Of a stretch of 64,000 bases of DNA, positions 1 to 11,459 are shown piece after piece. A program made the position numbers and the translations under genes. A model generated the notes under the pieces. It did no database searches. It was given only the letters and a program-made list of their open reading frames with translations, and was not told the origin of the DNA. Origin of the DNA: Pomacea canaliculata (taxonomy: Eukaryota > Mollusca > Gastropoda > Architaenioglossa > Ampullariidae); assembly GCF_003073045.1 (NCBI RefSeq), contig NC_037590.1, forward strand, positions 12,225,620 to 12,289,619, in the 5' to 3' direction. Positions within the stretch are counted from its first letter, which is position 1. Each line of letters opens with the position of its first letter.

Positions 1-135
1 TGCAATTCCCCATTTCCAAAACACCCGATGTCTGTACCAGCATCCTTTATCTTTTTATGAAAGCAAGATAATAAAAGTACGAGTGCAAAATGTAATATGC
101 AGTATCGTTCTTCATGTTTTTCTTGACGTTTCTAG

Positions 136-237
136 TGATTTCAACAGTCAGTGTTGCCGAAACTGCCAAGCTGCTCCAGCGGGAACCAAATGTAAAAGAG
201 ACCCCGACAAACAGTGTATAAAAAGTGCAACGTGCGA
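136..237 (+). CDS. ADAM17-like: Gene A-left module 1, disintegrin second-half exon (102 nt)
   Basis: The acceptor is TTTCTAG and the donor GTATCC; entry and exit are both phase 2. It encodes a disintegrin segment beginning SDFNSQCCRNCQ, with the CC-x-x-C pattern of ADAM disintegrin domains, and ends at a Cys codon split from the next exon. It is clearly more diverged than its paralogs at 5319-5420, 58878-58979 and 63347-63448, but has exactly their length. The matching first-half disintegrin exon is outside the window. Confidence 0.7.
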
Positions 238-3200
238 GTATCCTTTTTTAATTTTCTATTTTTAGGGGTTTTTTTGTTGCTTCATAAGTGAAGTAGGAGC
301 AATGTTTGATTATTAAGGCCAACTGAGTTTTATTTAACAAGTAAATCATGAAAATAATTTTATTATGAAGTATCAACATTTTGTGTGTGACAGTTTACTT
401 TTTTTCCCTTTATCGAGGTACACGTCAGTCTATTGGTAAGGTCTTGCAGTTCTCTGTGAGTACCTGTTAACAGATGTATGCAATGTGTAGGCCTTTCACC
501 AATGGAAATGGAAGTTTGATGGTAGTGGAGGGTGTTACGCAGGATGTTGTGCGAGAAGATATTGAACAGCACCGGTGGAAGCGAGATCCTTGACGCACGC
601 CTACTGTAGTGCAAAAGTGACCTAGTAAGTGCTGTTCAACGTCATCTTGAAGAACATTCTGCAAGAAACTCTCCATGACCCTTTTAACGGTTGTAGACCT
701 ACAAATAGATCTCATGGTAAGTAGTAACAATGACATTACCAACAGACTAACACCAAAGGCATGTTTGGTGGTGACCAGACAGCAAAAAGATATAAAGAAA
801 AAATATATAATTAGTATGAAGATTTCACAGAAACCTGTTGTCAATTATAAATCTCTCTCCATATATAGCATTATGACAAAGAGCTTGGGTAAACTACTTT
901 CTTCTTTTAAGACCTTAACCGCTGATCAGTGGCTCTGGACTTTTTTGTCCTTATTCTGTCCCTGTAGCCATTGGCTCCGTTTGCCCAGACAAGTATGTAT
1001 AACCTAGGCATTAGTTGTGTTATGTATATACATATAGACATACAAAACAGTTGGGGATTAGTATCAATTCCACCTGGTCTAGATCTCTTAAATCACCTTT
1101 ACCTCAACAAACAGACGTCCTTAAGAACAGGATTTGCGCAGCATGTGCGACGGAATTATGAAGAGCCGTGTAGACAGAGGTCAAGAGGCAAACAAATTGA
1201 AGAGAATGACAAATAATCAATAAACAATGTCACGTCAATGATTCTGTAATTACAACCTGTGGTGTGCAAAGCAGAATCCGTGGGCAGCGATTTCGACTGT
1301 TTCTCTCATAATTTGATTATTAAGGAGCTAAAACATATTAAGTAGCTAAAACAGGTCACATCTAAAGCTTTTATGACCTTAACCTCTTAACCTCTAGTAA
1401 GATTTTACTCATTTTTCTTTGTCAATGATTTCGTACAAAAATATTATATGAAGGCGTTAAAGAAGCTATATCTAAAGTTGTCCTGCTTTGTTCGAAACGA
1501 TTCAATCACTCGTTCACAAGTCACCTGAATTAATGCCTGTGGGTTTGTCATATGACAAGCTGTAGTACAGTGGGGAGGATGCTAGACAGGAGTACGGCGT
1601 GGCCTTCATACGCAACAAGGTCGCCAGAGACGTCATCAGCTGTACACCCGTATCCAACAGGCTGATCTTCATACGTGTCTCGGCTCAGCCCCACAATAAC
1701 ACAATGGTCTAAGTATACGCTCTAACTTCCACGCATGGAATTAACGAAGTGAAGGAGTTTTACCAACAACAACACAAGGTTGTGAAGGGAGTTCCGATAA
1801 AGGACATCCTCGTACTCGGTGACTGGAATGCACAGGTCCGCCCAGACGCCTACCAGCAATAGGCAGGAAGGTGGGCAAATTTAGCGAAACGGACGATAGC
1901 GGTACCAGAGTCCTTGAATTTGAGCAGAGACAGAGACTCACCTTCGCCAACACCTTACACCACGACAAGAAAGCGATCACGGCACTCACCAGATGGATAG
2001 GTTCATACTCAAATCGACTATTTCCTGCTGTCGAGACTATTCAAATCCAGTATCAACAAAGTTAGACAAGTACGTGTCCAGGCGCTGATATAGGTATCGA
2101 CCATGACCCTGTTCTAAGGAACCTGAAGGTAAGAGGGAAGCAACTCTCAAACAACCCATCACCCTCCACCCCTGTGTTCGCTTTAGTCTTGAGAAACTGC
2201 AAGACTCAAACGTTGCAGAAGTTTTCAAGACCACAGTTAAAGGAAAATTTGCCGCGCGAAAACCTGTAGAATGTGATGTCGACACCCTCACTGGAAACAT
2301 AAAAGAAAATAGTCCAGGAGCTTTTGAAGAGAGATAAGAAAAGCCAGATCGTACCATCTGCGGAGACCAATAATTACCCCCTATCAACAGCAAACAGTGC
2401 TAGAACTACATAAGTGCCAGAACCATAAGCCTTATCAGCTATCCAAGCAAAGTCATGCTGAATATTGTACAGAACAGAATCAGCACCACTACAGAGGAAC
2501 TGCTAGCTGTAGAACAGGCTGGCTTCAAATAGAAGCTTACTTTCGTACCACAGTAGGCGTACATCAAGGATGTACTCTATCACCAGAGCTGTTTAATATC
2601 TTTTCGGAGAATATCATGCTCGAAACCCTCCACGACCATCATAGTTCCATTCCCATATGGAATGTATGACATAGGCATATGGAATGGAGAATGAAAGGAG
2701 CGAATCTATGGTCAGTGGCTGCGGCAAAGCAGAAATCTTTATGTAACCCTGAAATCTGCAACATATTGAAGACAAAAGAAGTTTCAGATACTTGGGAGTC
2801 ACCCTGTCCAAAGATGGCAGCTAATTATCTGCATCGTGATCTCAACAGCACCAGCAGTAGTAGCTAAGCTAGATAGGACTGCTGACTATCGTCCACAGTA
2901 GAGTGGTAGGTCCTGTCAGCTACCGCGTCTATGCATGTGCTCCCCACACAACAGACACCGGTCAAAGGACGACTGACTGATGTTGTATCATGGAAAGGGA
3001 TAGTCAGCTTTATATCAGTGTGATATGAGACCTCATATCGAGTCAAGCACAAGAAGAAAAGTAACGAACAAGCAACAAATAATGACAGCGAGCAGCAAAC
3101 ACCGAGGATAGAGAGTAGAAGTAAGGATGATGCTGACGATAAAAATTAGGGTGACTTATTATCGAATTAATAAAATAGATGGTCATTGTGACCTTTTATG

Positions 3201-6200
3201 TAGATTGATTTATGTGCATATGAAACGGATTATCCCAGGAGTCAGCAACTTGATCATTTTGATTTTTTTCTTGTGTCAGTCGTGTGTGTTTTAGAGGCAA
3301 GTGTATTTCCCCATGTGAAGTGCTTGAAGAAATCAACAGGAGGACCTACGAACCATGCCAGTGCCAAGATGGTGAGGCTGTAAAATTGTGCAAACAAGTG
3401 TCTTTTGCCACTCACTGATGCATTAGTATTGCGATCTAAATTATACTACTGTTCTATTAAATGTGATTATTTAGTATTTAATTTACACTACTGTCCCATT
3501 AAAAATAGAATTGTTTAGTATTTAATTTGTAACAGAGTGGTAGCGGATACATGATGTGAGTAGTAAACGTGCTACCACACACTCAAGCAGATGTAGGAAG
3601 AAAGCTGGCAGATGTACTTTGCTGAAGTGGTCTGAACGAAATACCACAGCTGCACTCCTCTACAGTAGGTTACAGGGTGGAGTCGTGGGCGGAAGCTGTC
3701 TTTCCTTTGTTCTGTAGTGTCGCTACTGATCATGTCTCCAGCACGTCTCGTGTCAGCTCCGCCTTTATGTACACCTCGCAGGGCTAAACTTCTCGTGATT
3801 CTCATGTAGGTCCACTTTAGTCAGCACCTTTAATTGTAGTCAATCCTCACAGAGCACACTTGCTGGTGCTGCATTGCATCTTCTGCCTATAGTAACTATA
3901 ATTCACCGCAGGGTAATCGCCAACTACTCTTTACATTTTTCTTTGCGATGTTAGGAAGGAATGAGTTAGCTAGAAAATAGCAATTTTCAAATCAGTTTTA
4001 TAAGACTGCCTAAAGATTGCCAAGTGAATAGTCTGTCAGTATAGTACAGGTATATGAAAGCACGTTGTAAAAGTATTCCCAGGGGCTCTTGGAATGATAC
4101 TAAGATCTCCGATATTTACCAAATGGATTTAATGAATAATGACAGTTCACAATAAAACTGTATCAAACGAAAGTGACATAACGTAGCACGAATAACAGTA
4201 AAATATAAATCGTAACAACCCGCTAATAAATCCTTGAATATAAATCCTATGACGTTCTCCGATGATGGAATTTTACCCTGAAAGGGTTTTAATATTAGCA
4301 GATAACAATATTTTTTTATGGGCAAGTTGTTGATAGGAGTCAAGATTGTAATTTGGTAGGTCATAAGAATTTAATTGATACTAAGGCGACTGGTGCCGCA
4401 CTTCGCCAACAATTTTTTACTTATGTTGTCTGTCATTTCACACAGATATTAATGCCTGCAAATACTGCTGTAAGGAGGTCTTTGGCAACAAATGTATACC
4501 AACTGCAACGTCTCTTGGCTTTGGAGAACCCTGCTACAAAGGTTTATGCAATGAAGTGAGTGAAGGGTGTGAGGAGATTAAAATTCGTTTTACTTCTCTG
4601 GTGAAAAAGTGTACAATGTGTATAATGCTGAATGTTTGACCATGGATCAACATCGCAGAAGAAACAAATAGTATAGTGTTTAGTCTTACTCATGCTATCT
4701 AGACATCTGGATGTTCATCTAGGATACATAACTGAAAACTTGACTAAACTAGAGGTCGCGTGTAAAGGTCGCAACATATTGATAATTCTACTGGTGTAGT
4801 TTCCATTCTATCTGCAGCAAGGAGAGTGCGTGCCAAAGGAGGATGCTGCTTGCGGCAATGGTATCTTAGACAAAAACGAAGAATGCGACGTAGGAGAGAG
4901 CGTCGTGAAAAACCAAGATAAATGTTGTAGCAGAACTTGTCATCTCAGAGAATCTGCACAATGCAGGTAAACTAGTGTTTTGTGTCTCCACGTACTAACA
5001 TTTCGATCATATTAGATAATATTCCAGCTTACTTTAATTTCATTCCCATGCAAGCTGGTATTTCAGGAGTTTCTATAATTTTCATTGAGACCAGTACTTA
5101 AAACATCTACGCTGGTCACGCATCAGTTGCTGGTAGCACGTATCAATTAATGCGAAAGGTAAGAGAAGAAATGAGACGGTTGGGTTCAGTTATTCGCATA
5201 CCAGTGAACAGTGACATTAACCACTATGGCATGCAACCCTTGCGTCTTGTACCTTTTAAAAAAAGAACAATCAGTAACAGGGCATCTGAAGTACTCATTC
5301 TGTTCTGGGCGTTTACAGTGGTTTCAACAAACCGTGCTGTAAAGACTGCAAAATCGCACCAAAAGGAACTAATTGTGAATCTAACTTTGAACTTCCGTGT
5401 ATGGAAAGCGCAAAATGCGAGTATCCTTTTGTTGTTTAATCAACTATACATTTGATGATAACTAACGCCTCACCCTTCACCCTGTACCCGCAGATGTCTA
5501 TGTCATATTATAAGTCAAATATTAGTTTTCATGTATGATAATTTTTTATCTATTTGTCTGATTTCCTCTGCACATTGATTCTTACGACGAAGCAGTGGTG
5601 TGTTGTGAGCAAAACATATTTGCAGTTATTTCTGATCACATTTTCGTGTTTGACTTTTGCCTGCATACATTTCCTTGACGGTTGATGAGTGGTGTTTCCA
5701 CTGATTGTCCGTCTGCTGTGCCAAAAGAGAATGGAATAGCCTGTCGTGGAGAGTATGTCATGTCTTTTGTACCGCTTTTTGCATACATAATTCTTATTTT
5801 ATTATGAGGTTTTAAAAAATACATTAATATTTGTATTAAAGTTAATAGTGTGATTAGTGTTTAAAATTAACATTATAAATCTGAGAAATGTATAGAGATA
5901 GAAACCCACAGTACAGCATCATTGGCTTCAAAATGACATTTTATTGTCATAAAGGGATGACATGTCATGAGACTATTCAATAGAAGAGAGCTTGATACAA
6001 GTGACCGAGGTGCTATACGGTACCATGCTGTACACCAGAATAAAACTATTTTCAAAACTCTGCTGGCTTTGCTAAATCTGCCCTCTGTCGTTTGTACTGC
6101 TCAACTTTATCTTGGAGAACATTATGCAAGAAACCTTCCATGATTTTCTTTATTGGTTGTAGACATGTATCAAGTTAGTTTGCGCTTTGCAGTGCAACCG

Positions 6201-9200
6201 ATCTGGTGATAGTCACTAACAACAATCTTCTAGACCTCACTCACAGACTGACAAATGAGTTGCATTTTGGATGGAAATAGCAAGAACAAAGAGACATAAA
6301 CATTACACAATTGCACAGCAAATCAGACTTCTTTGTAGACTAAGAACAGTGGAGTTTGGTTGTATCACTTACTTGGGAGCTATGTCATCAAAGATGGCTG
6401 ATAAACTGCAAAAATCCAAATAGAATTGCAATAGTGACACCAGTAATGACCAGGCTTTGGCACATCATAAAGTTTCTTCGAAACATTGGCTATTCTATTC
6501 TGCCCCGTGTGTGCGAAACATTAGGCAGAGAAATAAGGATTCAAGCATTGAGATAGTGAGAAATGTCACTCGCGAGAGCCACTAAAATCTCTAAAATAGT
6601 AATATTTGTAACAAAACGTAAGCAATAATAAAAGAAAAGAAGAAGAAGATGAATGTAATACACCCAAAATTCGTTATTAGTGTTTTGTTTTTGTTATTTC
6701 AGAGGCCAGTGTATTAACGGCAGATGTATTACCACATACTGTAAGGAGCTGGGAGAAAAGGATAATCGGCACTACAGAGCCTGCATGTGTGATCATGACG
6801 GTGAGATCTTTATAGTGCCTAGAGAATTAATTTTATTAACACCAAGCTCGCCTACTGTACAAGAACATAAAGATACAATGATAATAATAGGCATCGGCAC
6901 ACACGCCGCTCTGCCGGTGGAATGTGGGCGATTGCACAAAAATCGCTTTGTTCAATTCAAAGTATTTCATGGACTATCAGGAAAAGAAATATTACTATTA
7001 AATCACAATAAATAGCAGATATTCGTCATGTGTTAAGAGTATGTCTTTGTTTTATGTTATTGGAATAATAATAGTATTTTGTGATGACAGTTGGTACTCG
7101 GCACGAAAATCGTCTAGCCGTGCGGTGGCAGTTGTCAGTGTGACGTGATCGCATTCGCAAACTTTCGCAATGTATATTGATGTGTACATATTGAAGTAAG
7201 TCAGCGAAGATTGGCGGAAATGCCTGTAAATTTTATTAATGAAATTCAACAGTTTTCAAGCACAATAAAAGGTGACGGAAAATATTTGTCAAGAAAATGA
7301 AAGTAAAAGTAGCACTCACTTTAATCAAAAGGGGTCGGGTTGACTGTATTTCACACACAAATTTTGCAGTTATTAACTTATTGTTTACTTGAGACTGAGC
7401 TTGTGTGTTTTATTTCTCTCATCACCATCAAGCAAAAGTTTGGGTTGACTAAGAAGTTTGAGTGTCCCCAGCAAGTATTAAATATTTACTCTTCATTTTT
7501 AACCACTACCTCCCACTCCTCTACAAGTAAACATAATAAACATAAAATTAACGTGTTTATATCAGTGTTTTGAATTTAAACCCACTCTTTCCAGTAGCTT
7601 AGAAATAACAGCTTTTGTAATTTTAATACCCCTAAATCATTTATTTTCCACCTAAAAAATTAATGATTTTGCAATATTTCAAGCTGCATATCTCACAAAA
7701 GTTACACTGCAAGTTTGTAGAAAAAATCAGAACTACAGTATATAGAACTTACTTTGAAAAAAGTGTAGCAGTGCAAAGTTAGACTGGAACAGAGAGGACT
7801 ATAGAAGTCGGAACGTTGTCATCATCAGGGAAGTGTCTGACAGCCAGCACCACCTGTCAAGGGTTATAGGTGTGGTAACATCGTCCTCGTCAGTCTAAGT
7901 GTCTGATTAGCCAGCACTCATTAGCCACTGGATCATCAAGTGGATAATACTGGCGGTACAAACAAAGGAGAGAATTCAAGGGGATGTATGTGTGTGTGTG
8001 TGGTCGGACACGAACTTGGCTTGAACGTAAGTGTGATCGTTTGCTATTCTGTTTGCGTTGGAACACAAGTCTGGGACGTTGTTATTACCAGTTGCGGTTC
8101 CCAATTGAGAGACTGTGGAATATGGAAGTTGAAACTTATGTGGAATAGTAGAATTAACTTTTATGTGTAGAGTTTGTATGACTTTAACGCGAGAGAAACT
8201 TAAGTAACTGATGTGTTATGCCATGACTATTGTTATTTATTAGCTGTTTCTGGTATGTTCTTAAAGTAAACTTTTTCTTGCCTCCACCTAACGATAATCA
8301 AAACTCCCGACAATATTGATTTGGGTTCATTTTTGTCACTAAGAGTTTCTCAACTTTTATGAATTTCACGTATCATGAAAAAAGTGACTTTGCATGTGGA
8401 TTTGACCATACTGCAGTAACAAGAAACATTTTGCCTCCAACTCAGGCAGAATTTTGGTTTGCGTGCGTAGACAACAGAGATAAGAGGCAATTTTTTAACT
8501 ACCAAGGGAACACTTTTTCAATACGTGGAAAGGCAGCGAACGAGGTAACCATGGATGGAAAGCTAAAATTATCAGTTTCCACAGATTTCAAAGACTGTAT
8601 GTAGAAGGACAAAAAGCACAGGGTATTGCTTTTATGGCTGAAGCTAGTTTAAAAGCACACGTCATAAAGAAAAAAATAAGAACGCGAACCACTATAAAGC
8701 TGAAACTTTCTTTATAAACTCTGATATAAAAATGGCTAATAAAATTGTGCCCCAGTTTCTTTCTTTCATTTATAAATATGTGATAATATTAGTGAAAAGG
8801 ACCTGTAGTTATAGCTGCATGCCATGAAAACGTCCTTAAATGATCCTCAGAAGGTACTTCCAGTGTGGTCAGTCCCGTGTGAGCCCTGCATATGAAATGG
8901 AGACTAGCATTGCAAAGAGTAAAGTAATACTCATTAACAATAGAAAAGCAGAGATCTTTATGAACGGGATACGTCAGGTACGGCTCGAAGAGGTAAGCAG
9001 TTTTAAGTACAGTGATACCTCGGTTCTCGAACATAATTCGTTCCGGGAGGACGGTCGAGAACCAAATTGTTCGAGAACCGAAGCAATGAAACTCATAGGA
9101 AATAATGGAAACTGGATTAATTCGTTCCAAGCCCCAGAAAATGCCTATTTACTGGCCTAGTTTGTATATAATATGTAGAAAAACATAAGTCTCAACAAGA

Positions 9201-11420
9201 AATAAGAAATAAAAGTGTATTTATTAAAACAAAAAAAAAAACCCAAAAAAAATGCACAGTACAGTACAGTAAATTGTGTTTCATTTACTGTACCTGTACC
9301 AAACTTTATGGCAGGAGGGAATGAATGTGGAGGGAGGAGGGAAGGGGGATGGTTATTGTTTTGAAGGGGAGACCTCTTCAATAAAAACAGAGGGTAACTA
9401 ACTGCTCTTCGGGTGTTTCTGTTCTCTGTATCTTTTGCTGAGGAGAATCAGAATCTTGCTCTGCAGTTGCTTGTCTGATTTCTTTACGGAAGAATTTGTC
9501 AATTGTTTGCTGTTTTTTTCTCCTTTGCAAAATTTTGCGGAAAGTGGACATAACATTGTCATTAAAAATGTTAACTGCTCTATTTGCTACCACTTTATCA
9601 GGGTGATGTTATTCAACAAAATTTGCGATTTCTGCCCATTTTTGCACACATTTCGTGACTCTCTCCACAAAAACGTGACTCTCTCTCTCTGCACTCACAC
9701 TGATGACGCAAGCAAGGCGCGCTGGGCCGAATGAACGCCATTCGGCTCAACTCGGCTCATCTCGGACGTTCGGATGTTCGAGTTCCAAATATTTGTTCGG
9801 ATTCCAAGACAAAATTTTCTCGAATTTCCTGGTCGAATACCGATTTGGTCGAAAGTCAAGGCGTTCGAGAACCGAGGTATCACTGTACTTGGGAGATACC
9901 TTCTCCAAAGACAGCAACCTGCCGAGAAGTATCTGCTTCATGATCGCGACAGTAGCAGAGGCGATGGCTAGGCTCGACAGGATCTGGCGAAGTCGTAATA
10001 TTAGGTTTACTACGAAGTATAGTCTATACAAAGCCCACGTAGAGCTGATACTGACTGACGGATATGAAAAGGAATCAATGATGCGAAAACGATAATCCAG
10101 GCATTCTTTAGGAGGCTGCTCCTGATCTCGTACAGAGAACATTTAAACCGATGACTTTATACGAAAGCCGTTTACCACACGCGTAGGACTTCAGGAATCC
10201 CTCCTTGCAACAGTGAAGCGAGGTAGGTTTGCCTGGTTTATCCACGGAGCTACATTATAAACCTCAGTGGGTTTGTCCATGTAGCTCGCAACGATACCTT
10301 GTCAGAGTCTGTCCTTTAATGTACAATGGAGGGTGTTTAGCGTGCGGTGGACAGGGCAAGAACGTGAACGAGGGGACTGGTCGTCCTGTGCAGGATCTGC
10401 TCGCTGTGGCCCAAAAGAGGAGGGCTTTGTCAGCTGCCGTGTATATCCAGACGCTCCCTCCAACGACTGGTACGAGTCAAGGGATGAAATACTGAGGACT
10501 GTAGGGAAAATGTTAGGAAACAATACAAAGCTCAGATGGCATTCCCCCATGTTACCTACATTAGTTAGTTAAGGTTAGTCTCGCGTATCGTGTTTCTCGG
10601 CCAGCTCATGCAGCACTCATTCTGTCTGTTACCAGCTTCTGCAGCCTGCAAGCGCTGCTGTCTGGAGGTCTTTGACAACAATACAAATGGTCCGTGTTTC
10701 CCTACAAACAAAACCCTTAGACCTGGACAACGCTGCTACAACGGTGAATGCAACGAAGTGAGTCGTGCAAAGTGATTTTGTGTTGATTAATGATATCAAT
10801 CTACGAAGATTGCCTTAAAAGACCGTGAGATCGGAATCATTTTTATGATTTTTTTGTCTGTTTTCAGGAAGGAGTGTGTATTCCATCGGAAGGCCTTTAT
10901 ACTGTCCGGCTTTTCAAGTTCTTCAACAATTTGGATTTTGACACTCTTGGTACACGCCAGATTTTCTTTTTCCAAAAAATGTGAAAAACCTTTTATTGAT
11001 ATTTTTTTGAAAATTACAGAAATTTTCTGTTCAGGTGTTAAATTCTAAGTTTACTGTAAGACTTATGAAAAGGAGTCATTAGACACTCAAATACTTATCC
11101 TGGTTACGACGCTTGTATGTTTTCTTTTTCTATAATTCTGTATGTAATTGTGAGCAATATTAATGTTTTTTTCGTGGTGTTTAAAAGTCTTAGCACATGG
11201 TTTATCCCATTTAATGTCACATTTATTTTCTGCACAATCATCTGTCCTTCGTGGCTTCAGTTTCTCCCTTGTTTGTATGTGGAGGGTGTAACTGGGCAGT
11301 GATCGATCTTATCGCCATTTTCTACGTGCCAGCCACGTGATTGATTCCACTGATGTTGTGATATTGTGTCAACGTCAGCTGACCTTATGCAGTGTACCAA
11401 ATGTCACTTATGTTGTAGTT

Positions 11421-11459
<39 letters not shown>

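Larger units (their letters stand above)
8027..10211. mobile_element. Left-arm-only 2.2-kb insertion containing a LINE fragment
   Basis: Sequence on both sides (GGCTTGAAC before, AGTGAAGCGAGG after) is contiguous in the right arm near 55040, so about 2.2 kb was inserted here. From about 8840 it encodes plus-strand LINE RT C-terminal pieces (LEEVSSFKYS up to 9009, resuming LGDTFSKDSNLP after 9886, then ARLDRIWRSRN). A pogo element at 9010-9885 interrupts this LINE. The part from 8027 to 8840, including an open stretch at 8359-8604, I do not recognise. Confidence 0.6.

Noticed and set aside
8359..8604. 81-codon open frame in the left-arm insertion
   Set aside because: No recognisable motif, no splice context, missing from the right arm; more likely transposon debris.
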